From the NCBI GenBank assembly GCA_963556695.1, contig CAUWAG010000003.1, positions 1,984,001 through 2,048,000 on the forward strand: a DNA stretch of 64,000 bases, read 5' to 3'. The position numbers and the translations under genes were made by a program. This DNA comes from Anthostomella pinea (lineage: Eukaryota; Ascomycota; Sordariomycetes; Xylariales; Xylariaceae). A model generated the notes under the pieces. That model saw nothing but the letters and a program-made list of their open reading frames with translations. It was not told the origin of the DNA and ran no database searches. Positions within the stretch are counted from its first letter, which is position 1. Each line of letters starts with the position of its first letter. Positions 9,555 through 20,231 of the stretch are shown here, one piece after another.

Positions 9555-12500
9555 GTACATCAAACGAAACACATCGACACGGGCATCTAGTCATCCATTC
9601 TGTGAATACAGCAGGGGGACAAAAGAGTGCAGGCCCTACAGAGTTAGCCATCAACCTGGCTGACTATAAAGGAGAACAAGCAGACATCATTCTGATGCAA
9701 GAGCCCTGGGTTGGCATACCACCAGGCAGGAGAATGGGAGTAAAGACACACCCCAATTACGATATATACTCCCCAGTGGATTCCTGGGACAGCGACAGTA
9801 CACGGCCCAGATCTCTCATCTATGTGAGAAAATACCTTTAAGCGGATCAACTTCGGCCCTATGCTACACGAGACATCACCTGGGTCAAGGTACAAGGCAT
9901 TACATTTGCCAGTGTCTACCGGCCATGTGACAACCCACAGGAAGTGGATGACATTCTGGAAGTATGGACTCCACCTTTTGGCTGCGTTATAGCTGGAGAT
10001 TTCAATGCTGGCGACACATCCTGGGACTCAAGCAATCCAGGATATCATGGTGGTACTATACTTGCACAAACTATGGCAGACCACGGACTGGATCTGATTT
10101 CTGAACCAGATGTCCCGACACATGATGACGGAAATGTACTAGATCTGGTGTTCTCTGATGTCCCCATGGCTGAAGCCTCAGTCAATGATGCACTTCAGTG
10201 CACCTCAGATCATGAGACATTACGAATAGTCATTCCAATCCAGGGAGATCTGGACCGAGTACCCAAGGCCAATCATTGGATAGTACCGGACGATAAACTA
10301 CAGGAGCTGGCAGATAATGTCCAAACCAGGATTCATGAACTCCCCCGGCTGGGTGTATCCCCTGGCCAGGTGGACACCTTTACACAAAGCCTGATCAACA
10401 TGATCCAAGGCTGTATCAGGACAGTGGGCAAGAGGCCCCGTCAATCTAGGCCCACTGCTTGGTGGAATGATGACTGCAAAGCAGCTGTTCAGACATACAG
10501 GGCCCTTTCCAAACAGACTACAAGCCAAGAAGGACGGAATTCAGCCCGACGGGAATTTCGCGGCGTGGTTCGGAAAGCTAGGAGAGAGTACTGGCAGACT
10601 CTAATCAATTCAGCAACTGAGCCAAAGGACCTATACAGAATCGTCTCTTGGCACAAGTTATCAGCAGGAATGCGTTCCCCTCCAATCATCATAGGAGACC
10701 AAATATTCGAGTCACAAGAGAGCAAGGCAAATGCATTACGCTCAGCCACGCTTGAACGAAGTACCTCAGACAACGATATCATCGACCCCTGGTCCGCTCA
10801 GATCATACAACCCAAGCCACACATCCCCCTTGAATACCACGTCGGACTGGAAGAGGCTGAAGGGTGCACTTTAGGAACCAAGAGCAACTCCCCGGGAGTA
10901 GATACCCTCACAGTACGGATTCTGAAAGCTTGCTGGCCAGTCATTGGTGAACATATCAGAGCCCTTTTCCAGACCTGCCTACTGATTGGACACCACCCTA
11001 AACCATTCAAAGTAGCTGAGGTGGTGATGATCCCAAAACCAGGAAAGAAAGACTACTCCAATCCCAGGGCCTACAGACCAATATCGCTACTGTCATGTCT
11101 TGGCAAGGGCCTAGAACGACTCATTGCGAAAAGAATTACCTGGTTTGTTGTCAAACTTGGAATTCTAGCCCCACAACATTTTGGAGCTCTACCAAAGCGC
11201 TCTGCCACTGACCTGGTAGCTGCACTCATACACGATATTGAGCAGGCCCTTGACCAAGGCCTCGTTGCAACGGTAGTCACATCAGATGTGAAAGGGGCCT
11301 TTGATGCTGCCCTAATGGGACGGCTGGTGGTTCGCATGAGAGAACAGGGCTGGCCAGGCTTTCTCATAAGATGGGTCCAGTCGTTCATGTCCGAGCGGTC
11401 CGCAAGAGTTCGGTTTGAAGGTACTGTGACCGATATAAAAGCTCTCACTTGTGGGCTCCCACAAGGCTCACCAGTCTCTCCAATCCTCTACATGCTGTAT
11501 ACAGAGCCAATCTGTGCCCGACTTGGCATGAAAAGAAGACGCTTTGGATATGCAGATGATCTAGCAACACTCTGCATTGGAAAGAACCTTAAAGAAACAG
11601 CTGCAGAGGCTTCTGAAAACCTTCATTTGCTCAACCAATGGGGACATAACAATGCTATTGAATTTGATCCCGACAAAACCGAGATCATGCACTTCTCACG
11701 GAAAAAGAACTCAGACAATCCCCCAGTTTGCCACGGAACAATGAACAAAACAGCTAAGCATTCCATGCGATGGCTAGGTGTCCTTCTGGATAGGAAACTA
11801 AACTTCAAAGACCATGTTTCTCACTGGGCCAAGAAAGCTAGTAGGGTAGCAAATCACCTTCGAGGACTATGCAACACAGTCAAAGGACTTCCAGTAAAGT
11901 CAACCAAGAGGGCTGTGAAAGCTTGTGTTATTCCTATTCTCACACATGGCCTGGAGGCCTGGTACCCAGGAATCGAGAAAACTGGGAGCTTAGGTGAGAC
12001 ATCAGCATGTCGCATTAAGGGGCTTCTTGGAACAATAGATGCCGTACTACGAACGGCGATCAGGGCTATCTTGCCAGTCTGGAAAACACACCCTGGACAT
12101 ATCTTACACTTTGAATCGCAGATTCCCCCAGCAGGAGTTCTTGCAGAGTCAATAAGACGACGTCACGGCCTCCGACTAGGACGAATAGATCAGAGACACC
12201 CTCTGGTTGGCAGGCTCCAAATACAAGCTCGCAAGGATCCAACAAGGCTACAAAGAAGCTTCCAGCTAGTCCCTGACTTCCAGAGACCAATACTTACCAG
12301 GCCATCATGGAGGAAGCGCCCAATCCGCAAAGACAAAGACAAAGAAACAGAGCTCTTCAAGCAATGGTTACAAGAGAGAAACGTGAACACTGACCTTGTC
12401 ATCTACTCAGATGGATCACAGTTGGATGACCAAGGCACAATCCGCACTGGATGGGGTTATACCATCAGGAAAGGCGGCACTACACAAGAAGTATACCGGG

Positions 12501-13240
12501 GAAGGGGCAGACTTCTACAAGCAGAAGTAGTAGATGCTGAAGTCCATGGTGCTCTCCAAGGTCTTGCAGCAGCCAGGGCAATTGGACACGGAAAACAGCT
12601 ATATGTCTGCCTGGACAACACGTCAGTGGTAGATGGGCTCAATGGGACTCCACCCGAGACATCACAAAACATTTTTCTACGATTTCAAGAACTTGCCACA
12701 GCACACACTCCTGGAGTGACCGTCAAATGGATTCCTGGACACAGAGATATTGATGGCAACGAAGCTGCCGACACACTAGCAAAAGAGGGTGCCATGCTGG
12801 AAACAGACACAACAAATCTTCCTACAATCTCTTGGGTCAAGAGAGATCTCAAAAGACAGGGCAAGAAAGAGTTCAACCAATGGTGGAAAGACCAATCAGA
12901 ATCTAGGTATCAAGAAGTATACTCACATGCAGTAACTGAAAGAGACCTTATATCTTTTAAGAGGAGTACTTTACACAGACTTCTAGCGGCCAGATCTGGA
13001 CATGGCGACTTTGCCAGATACCATGAACGCTTTGGGCACACAGATTCAAATGATCACTGCAGCTGTGGTGAGAAGAAAACACCACAACACATTTTCTTTT
13101 GTAAGAGGCTGGGGAAAAATCGGCTACTGCCTAGGCATTCGCCTAGGGCAGCTTGTTTACAATACTTAGGGGAGAGGAGCACAGAATGGGCAAAATTCGT
13201 GGAGAAGAGCAAGTTCTTTTCAACAATCTGCCCCCGATAG
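9548..13240 (+). pseudogene. LINE ORF2 polyprotein (endonuclease-RT-RNase H) with one premature stop
   Basis: The frame is continuous from ATG 9548 to the stop ending at 13240, about 1230 codons, except for one TAA at 9839-9841. The likely ancestral codon is CAA, so one CpA-to-TpA change explains it. Domains in order: AP-like endonuclease (motifs QEPW near 9699 and GDFNAGDTSW near 10000), reverse transcriptase (PRAYRPISLL near 11070; YADD at 11549-11560), and RNase H (IYSDGSQ, AEVHGAL, LDNTSV, HRDIDGNEAAD, about 12400-12790). A terminal C-X-C...H-X3-C zinc motif lies near 13050-13110. Translation could restart downstream of the stop at Met 9944, losing much of the endonuclease. Recent activity of the family is plausible; this copy is probably dead. 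Confidence 0.9.
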
Positions 13241-13432
13241 ATAGCCTTCCTTGAAGGACCAGATGGATGACCCCAAGGTCATACCGCCGCAACAACGGGG
13301 ATGGGCCCGTGAGCGGGACTGACTGTACTTATTATCTTGAGACCTCCACAACCCTGCGATGCAGAGGCTCTGGGAGGCGTGGTTTGCACTACTGAGGAGC
13401 TACCCCCACGTTAAATACAAAACAAACAAACA

Positions 13433-13446
13433 TCAAAGAAAGGGCA
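13433..13446. repeat. Target-site duplication of the younger LINE, right
   Basis: TCAAAGAAAGGGCA, identical to 7823-7836, follows directly after the (CAAA)n tail. Confidence 0.88.
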
Positions 13447-14022
13447 AAAAAGAGTTCAATTAATGGTAAAAAGACCAATCAGAACCTAAATATCAAGAAA
13501 TATACTCACATACAGTAACTAAAAGAGACCTGATATCTTTTAAGAGGAGTACTTTACACAGATTTCTAGCAGTCAGATCTGGACATGACGACTTTGCCAG
13601 ATACCATGAACGCTTTGGGCATACAGACTCGAATGATCACTACAACTGTAGTGAGAAGAAAACACCACAACACATTTTCTTTTGTAAGAGGCTTGGGAAA
13701 AACCAGCTGCTGTCTAGGTACTCGCCTAGGACAGCTTGTTTACAATACTTAGGGGAGAGGAGCACAGAATGGACAAAATTCGTGGAGAAGAGCAAGTTCT
13801 TTTCAACAATCTGCCCCCAATAGATAGCTTTTCTTGAAGGACCAGATGGATGACCCCCAGGTCATACCGCCGCAACAACGGGGATGGGCTCGTGAGCGGG
13901 ACTGACTGTACTTATTATCTTGATACCTCCACAACCCTGCGATACAGAGGCTCTGGGAGGCGTGGTTTGCACTACTGAGGAGCTACCCCCCACGTTAAAT
14001 ACAAAACAAACAAACAAACAAA
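13447..14022 (+). pseudogene. Older LINE copy, 3' segment
   Basis: The older LINE resumes after the younger insertion. It matches 12866-13432 of the young copy: the C-terminal zinc motif (second Cys mutated here, tgtggt to tgtagt), the 3' UTR and a longer (CAAA)n tail. Removing the young LINE and one duplication joins this segment in register with 5160-7836 into a 3.25-kb truncated element. Confidence 0.9.
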
Positions 14023-14036
14023 CATCGTGCTCTAAA
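14023..14036. repeat. Target-site duplication of the older LINE, right
   Basis: CATCGTGCTCTAAA, identical to 5146-5159, lies immediately after the old LINE tail. Confidence 0.85.
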
Positions 14037-14039
14037 GAT

Positions 14040-14690
14040 AGCACCAGTCTTAATACCCGGCTACATATCCAGAATCAAACGCTCTCCTCATACCTTCCTC
14101 TCTGCCAACATGGCTCCCTCCTTATCACGAGCAGAAACAGAGATGTGGCGTCCAAGCTGGTCGAATCACGTAATATTAGGGTCGAGCCTATGAATTAGGC
14201 ATCTTGGCGGAGAAAAAGTTGTGAACTACTCTAGAAAAGCAGGATGGTATCAAGACTCGGGATGAAAAGGAAGGCGCCACTAGTAGACCAAACCGACATC
14301 AACAAAGCCCTGTTTTGGACAAATGGGCCAGCAACCAATAATCAAGCGACAAAGACGTGGAATAGGATCCTAGCATGGATGATCAGTTCGATAGGGATGT
14401 CTCGAATTTGCGCGATTACCCGTTCATCTCTACAGTTGAGGACGGAAAGACATTTGAAATGCACAGCTTGGTTCAACTGGCTATGAGAAAATGGCTTGAA
14501 GCCGAGGGACGTCAGTTTATCCGTCGCCTTGACGCCCAGCTCCCGACCAGAGCATATATTACTTGCCATAGCAGCTGGACACCTTCAAGCCATGTCGGGG
14601 AGAACAACACTAGAAGCCGTATAATCGAAGCATTTCAGGCTTCGGGCATAGACGCAAACATCGTCTACGGCCAGCCGCTATTGGAATGAC
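14040..14690 (+). pseudogene. Decayed NLR (NB-ARC/TPR-type) fragment
   Basis: Pieces in different frames match the usual layout of fungal NB-ARC/TPR NLR proteins. LSSYLP and then LLITSRNRDVASKLVE (about 14080-14170) resemble the sensor I/RNBS region. RDYPFISTVEDGKTFEMHSL followed by VQLAMRKWLEAEG (14411-14505) is the winged-helix/linker stretch before the TPR repeats. Stops (for example after RVEPMN near 14197) and frame changes break the gene, and the leucine-rich middle is shortened. NLRs mediate fungal incompatibility or immunity-like responses; this copy can no longer encode a full protein. The older LINE lies directly 5' of it and may have landed in or beside it. Confidence 0.62.
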
Positions 14691-17391
14691 GCAGTCTAGC
14701 AGTAACTATACACAACAGGTATCAATCAAGTCGCCTGACTGTCACCTTCATCTACTCCATCTGCCTGAGGTACAAGGATTGAAGGGATGGGTGGTTGACT
14801 CTGGGGAGTGACCCAAAGGCGGGGATGGTACTGAACGACGCGAGAAACTTGACGAATATTGCCCCTTTCCCGTTGGGTGAAGCCATCCCTCCCCATATAT
14901 TCCGGTGTTATCAATGCCTCAGACCTGTCGTACAATACTCATCGGCAGATACATAAATTTCTCGAACAGGTCGCACTGATGTCGCTGCAGGTTGACGATA
15001 TACCTACAGGCGTCCCGGCTGCCGTGTCCGTCCCAGTGCAGATACCTATTGTGTAGCCGCCCGGTCCCGCCGCTTCGGCTCTGGGTGATCGGCCTACGTA
15101 TCGAGACCGGCGCCGAAGGTGCCACTGCTAGATCAGCATAGCACTTTGGCGATGAGGAAAGCCATTCTCGTTATAAGATGCACATGCTTTCTACAGTGAG
15201 TGCAGTCTTTGTTGGCGCATACTACCCCACCGAACTCGACCTTTTTGAAGCATATAAGAGATATATATGGACTCTGCCGACATTGACGAGAGTTTCCGAC
15301 TTTGCTGAGGTGGCCACATCCTGGTTCGTAACCCCTGAACCACAGCCTGTGATGATACTTGCCTACGGGAAGCTGAGGCCACAGCCCAATGTTTCCAGCG
15401 ACACCAACCAATCTGTTCTTTTTCTACCCGCGGCCTGTGACGACACCTACCTATGGGGTTGAGCAAGGGGAGCTCCCGTTGCCAGTGAAGGGGACCACAT
15501 GACTTCAAGTAATCGCGCTGAAGACTTGCAGAGGAACTAGTAGAAGTTAATGTATGACACGTCTAGCTGCCCAGACTTTCAGAGGACTTCAAGAAATCTG
15601 TGGCCATGAGTGTGCCAATATCCCAAGGTAGAAAGCCACCAGGGTGAAAAACCGAAGAGGTAAGTACGAGCATCGTGCAGATCATTCTGACTGTACCTGC
15701 AGACCGGCACGAAACGCTCCAATCGATTGACGACATGACATGCATCGGATAGCGACTATCTCTGCTTACGATCGACATTGAAGGTCGATGAGAATGAAAA
15801 CACTGGTCTCCCACGCTGGAGATCAGAAAGGGGGGCTGTGATAGTGAAATTGGTGGGTACCTATAGAATAGGTCGAGATTGGACAATTACACTGTACACG
15901 GGAACACTGCAAAGTTCAAAGTTGACCGCCGTAAGTTGCCGTTTGCCAACAGACTGAGCGGTGAATTGAACTATATGAGTAAGGAAGTGAGGACGTTATT
16001 GATCTGAGTCGTGCAAATGGCGCGAATGTATGCATGCACTGCCTCAGACTCAGTCAATCAACGACTGTCCGCAAAGAAACTCGACAGGATAACATTGAAA
16101 TATCCCAAGTCATTCACCCATAAAGACCGATTTGGAGTCGGGGCATTAGATATGGCAGTTGTGTACTCAGGCTCATATGTAACTTCTGGAACTGATCAGA
16201 CACAAAGCAACCCCCATGGGCCTAGATTTGTGTAGACATGACAGCTGGATATCTGTAGAGGCATAGACAGTGGACACTGGAAGGTAAAGTGATAAGAAGA
16301 AGAAGACATATCATTACAAGCGCCCCACAGTCAGTCAAAATAAAACAAAATAGAAAATAAATTATAATCACACAGGAGTGATTTGCAGGGCTCAAGCGTG
16401 CTGCTGGCTGCTGGCTGCTGGCTGCTGGCTGCATGCTGGCATGGCAATGCATCGCAAAGCATGCGGCCTGTGGCTCGGGTCGACCGATTACCTAGGTACC
16501 TCTGCGTGGATGCCTTATATACATTCAAATAGCACCACTGAAGATAAGCGGTACTTGATCTGCCCGGCGTCCTGGTGGCGGACTCCGGGTACATACTCCG
16601 GGTACATTTCCACCTGCCATCTCGTCACCCAGGCAGCCAGGTACCCATCCAGAGTCGAATGAAGTACCTGCTGGGCCCAGGGCCTTTATTCATTTCCTGC
16701 ACCGGCACGCTACTGCGATACCAACCGGGAGATAGACGGATGACTGACGATTCTGATTCTGGACCACATCACCCAATCCACGCAGCCACGCAGTCCAATT
16801 CCTGACGATTCGTCAATCTCTTATGCCACCCGACCGCCCATTCTTCCACATACCACCAACATCTACCACACTCCTAACCAGTACCTTAGACACCACCGTA
16901 CACTCCGACTCTCGAGTACGTTCTGGCCTTGACCCCGGTCGCCCGTGCCAGCCGCCAATTTGCGTCCGTCTAAGCGTCTCAGCGTCTCAGCTTTGCCAAC
17001 TTTTCGACTCCCTTATCTATCGGGCTATTGCAGTCTCCGGACACGCGACCCCCCTCGCAGCGAGCGAAGGGATCACCGACTCGAATACCAATCAATACCT
17101 GTCACCGTCTTCCCCGCCGGTCCATGGTCCATCTAGGACCTGAGGCATCCAAACCCGGCCACCAGAGACTTTCGAGGAAGGGAGAGCCGTTCGGTGCGCG
17201 AATGTTCCCTGGCATCGCAAACAGCAATTCAACAATCAACCGTTGACACCGAGCATCTCTACCAACATTCTTGACAACCCTTGGGCGTTTGTTGCTCTGG
17301 ACGAGGCCCAGCGCTTTCGTTCGCCCTCTCAAGGTCCACCTGTCATGACCACGGGAGCCTCACAACTAGCCAGACTCGACTGAGACGCAAC
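14691..17391. other. Intergenic stretch upstream of the F-box gene
   Basis: No well-supported gene is found. A 94-codon frame at 15178-15462 is the best of several short ones but has no recognisable domain. A seven-base tandem repeat lies at 16399-16432. The last 500 bases are pyrimidine-rich and likely hold the F-box gene promoter and leader. Confidence 0.5.
16399..16432. repeat. GCTGCTG heptamer tandem repeat
   Basis: Nearly five uninterrupted copies of a GGCTGCT unit, a short minisatellite with no coding context. Confidence 0.85.
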
Positions 17392-19296
17392 ATGATGTCC
17401 GTTGCCGTCAGGGAATCGCCCATCTTCCACGGTGAAGATGTAGTTCTTGCCGATGCCTTCGACACTCGCGCCCCGAACCTTCATCCCTCGAGAGAACGAT
17501 ACCGGCCGAGAGAAATGTCCATCGCCGACGAGGATGAAGAGGATGTGGGCAGCGCAGCCAATGAGGTGGCTGCCATCATGACCGTCACGTCGTCAACTCC
17601 AGCCACACTCGGCCCGTCGAGTCCACCGCTAGATGCCTCCAAAACGGCCGACTTCGTACCGCCCACCCGCCCGAGTAGTACACCCTTCCCCAATGCCCAG
17701 CAGGGCCAGACCGACATCCGCTGTCTGACATGTCAACCGGACTGCTTTGGCTCGGATGATTGTATGGATACCGGCCCGCCGCCCTCACCAGTAGTCGAGC
17801 AATATCCGGTGCTGACACTGGGTGATCTGCCGGCCGAGATCCACGAATGCATCCTAGACCACCTTTTTGGCTACCGCGTCTCGACCAGCTCTCCCAGCTC
17901 TCTCAGCATCCCAAGTGTGAACGCCCGCAGCTGGAGCACGGCTCTGCGTCACTCGCGAAGGAAGGAACTGTCGAATCTTGCGCTGGTCAGCCCCTTGTGG
18001 CGGGACCTGATCCAACAGCGACTCTATCGGCATATCAAAATCAAGGCAACGCTTCGCGACGATAACGATGTCATGGCCTACTTTGTGAGCCGTCCTCACC
18101 TACGCACCTATGTCAAACACATCGAGATCTGGTTTCCCGTCTTCCAGCCGAGGTTCGTCACCAACGACGCCGGAGAGGTATCCTTCGCGCTGCCCACCGT
18201 GTCTCCTGAAGGGATTGCCAGTGCCATGTATGGCTTGCCGATGGATAATGCAACGCTGGAGGAAGTCTTCTATCTTGTGAGCATGACGTTCCCTGAGGTT
18301 CGGGTCATGACTCTGGAAGGTGGCGAGAGGAAGAAGGCGCCCCCGGTCCAGTTCAAACCGCCAGGACGCAAGAAAGATGATGAGGAGGACGATCAGGAGT
18401 TGCCACAGGTTCAATCAGTTCGAACCCTCATCGTGAAAGGTCAGTGGAACATCATACGACAGGCCGAAAATTGGGAGATCATCTCTAGGGCGTTGCCTAG
18501 CCTCGAGGAGTGGCACGGCACTTATGCCAAGCCCAAATCTAAGAGCTACCTCAGTATGGCAAAAACCCTGGAAACTCTCGATCACAAGATCACAAAGCTC
18601 AACCTGTGTCTCGAGTGTGACTACAGACGCGAGATGGCGTGTCCTCCGTATTACCTCAAAGTATGCGAACAGCTTCATTGGTGCGAAAAGATGGCCAAGG
18701 CTGCGAGTTTCCTGGAGCACCTGTCCTACACTGGCCGTATCTGCCACGGATTCTTCGACGTTCTGGCGAAATGCTCCAACCCGCGTACTACACGACTAAA
18801 GACCATTGATCTCACCGTCAAGAACTGCTGTCGGACAAATGCCCAATGGAACGAGTCGGGCTCGGGTATCACCGACATGCATTTCATCGGTGCTTTCGAA
18901 CAACTGGTTCTGGGAGCCATACGAGCACTGGAGCGGCTGAAGTCTGTGGAACTCCTGCGGATCAGATACGTTGATCTAGGTATATCTTCCCTTTCCCCCA
19001 CAGCCATGGACTATTTGCTGACTGCTGTCTGGGTAGACTCGCCCGTGCCGCCTCTCAACCCCTATTTTATGATCAGAGACGGGTGGTGCTCTGGCGTCTG
19101 GTCCGACCAGATCGTGGCCGAGCTCAACAGCATACGCCCGGACATCCGTTTCGAACAAATGGTGGAGAGTTTCGGCGAAGTCGGCTACAACAAGGAAGGT
19201 CGGCTGGTTATTAGCCCGGATTTCCCGAAGTCGCGCGTACTCTCCCTCAAACTGGCCAACTACGCCATGCTCTCGGGGGGGATCACAATGCTGTGA
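17392..19296 (+). CDS. F-box protein
   Basis: One uninterrupted 634-codon frame starts at the first in-frame ATG, 17392 (MMSVAVRESP). The open frame extends 37 codons upstream without an ATG. The N-terminal 130 residues are acidic and disordered. An F-box-like segment begins near residue 138 (LTLGDLPAEIHECILDHLF) and continues after a Ser-rich insert with LSNLALVSPLWRDLIQQRLY. The rest looks like the irregular leucine-rich C-terminal part of fungal F-box proteins. Such proteins couple a substrate to the SCF ubiquitin ligase through Skp1; the substrate is unknown. An acidic KDDEEDDQE patch lies near residue 325. The frame is intact and the base composition normal, so it appears functional. Confidence 0.8.
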   Translation: MMSVAVRESPIFHGEDVVLADAFDTRAPNLHPSRERYRPREMSIADEDEEDVGSAANEVAAIMTVTSSTPATLGPSSPPLDASKTADFVPPTRPSSTPFPNAQQGQTDIRCLTCQPDCFGSDDCMDTGPPPSPVVEQYPVLTLGDLPAEIHECILDHLFGYRVSTSSPSSLSIPSVNARSWSTALRHSRRKELSNLALVSPLWRDLIQQRLYRHIKIKATLRDDNDVMAYFVSRPHLRTYVKHIEIWFPVFQPRFVTNDAGEVSFALPTVSPEGIASAMYGLPMDNATLEEVFYLVSMTFPEVRVMTLEGGERKKAPPVQFKPPGRKKDDEEDDQELPQVQSVRTLIVKGQWNIIRQAENWEIISRALPSLEEWHGTYAKPKSKSYLSMAKTLETLDHKITKLNLCLECDYRREMACPPYYLKVCEQLHWCEKMAKAASFLEHLSYTGRICHGFFDVLAKCSNPRTTRLKTIDLTVKNCCRTNAQWNESGSGITDMHFIGAFEQLVLGAIRALERLKSVELLRIRYVDLGISSLSPTAMDYLLTAVWVDSPVPPLNPYFMIRDGWCSGVWSDQIVAELNSIRPDIRFEQMVESFGEVGYNKEGRLVISPDFPKSRVLSLKLANYAMLSGGITML

Positions 19297-20120
19297 AACG
19301 CAGCCCTACACCAGAATCACTCGACGATTATATGATTTCACGACAACAAAGCAACAAGGACATTTGGTTGACATCTCTTGATGATCGTATTGTGGCACGG
19401 AATTCCCGTGCTTTTCTTGCCCTCTACTGACAGGCGAGAGCATGCAGCCCTCCAGAAGACAGGAGCATTTTCATTTCAAACTCGCATGGCATCGGAGTTA
19501 TGGACGCAGAAATAGATCGGTATAATGTCGGGGCGAAAAATGTGATTTTTACGTTTTGACGTTTGCTCCTCAGAAGGGGGGAGCAGTATTCATTGGCTTT
19601 TTCGGACGCATCATAATACCCATTGCGAGGATTGCTTTTGGGGCCATTGGTACTGCATTTTAAGTCAAAAGCTTTGCTGGGTGTCTGCAACAAATGTCGT
19701 CTCATATGGGAATTGTGTAGAAGATATCATGATAAAAGAGTGGTGCTCATGATATTCTTTGCTCGAACTCTACAATGGGAATTGTGATATGTGGTCTTTC
19801 ATCACCCCATCCAACAGGTATTACGACTACTTCATAGGCCACCTTCCAAATCCACGGCACAGTTGCTTCACTCCTGAAACATACATAGACTCCAACACCT
19901 GAAGATGGCATGGTCGTTCGTATGTAGTAGTATTTCGACTTTCATTTCCCCTCGTGTACACAATCGCCATACCCAGTTCATCCAACACACCTTTCAAAGC
20001 CTCCCGATTGTCATTCCCTTCCGTTGCTCCCCTTTCTCTCTCGCTCCCTCTCACACTCTTTCCTTCCTCATCCGCCACCACAGCCAGACGCACTACTCAC
20101 ACACGTGTTACACACACTCA
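19297..20120. other. Convergent intergenic region between F-box gene and GPI14
   Basis: No gene is supported. The two flanking genes point toward each other, so this holds their 3' ends. The right side leads into the CA microsatellite. Confidence 0.55.
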
Positions 20121-20121
20121 C

Positions 20122-20161
<40 letters not shown>

Positions 20162-20169
20162 AACACACA

Positions 20170-20210
<41 letters not shown>
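20121..20210. repeat. CA/TG dinucleotide microsatellite in the GPI14 3' UTR
   Basis: About 90 bp of CA repeats, interrupted by three AA steps. On the GPI14 strand it is a UG repeat starting roughly 20 nt after the stop codon, so it would lie in the mRNA 3' UTR. Confidence 0.93.
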
Positions 20211-20214
<4 letters not shown>

Positions 20215-20231
20215 GCCCGCCGCCCATCAAA

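Larger units (their letters stand above)
7837..13432 (+). mobile_element. Nearly intact Tad1-like LINE retrotransposon
   Basis: This 5.6-kb non-LTR element is bounded by a 14-bp target duplication. It has a 140-bp 5' UTR, ORF1 (zinc-knuckle protein), and ORF2 (AP-type endonuclease, reverse transcriptase, RNase H, C-terminal zinc-binding motif). A ~190-bp 3' UTR and a short (CAAA)n tail follow. The layout and the RNase H domain match fungal Tad1-clade LINEs. It sits in the same orientation inside an older copy of its own family. One in-frame stop in ORF2 (9839-9841) probably disables this copy. Confidence 0.93.

Noticed and set aside
15178..15462. 94-codon frame that reads somewhat protein-like
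   Set aside because: No domain, no promoter or splice evidence; I could not support it.
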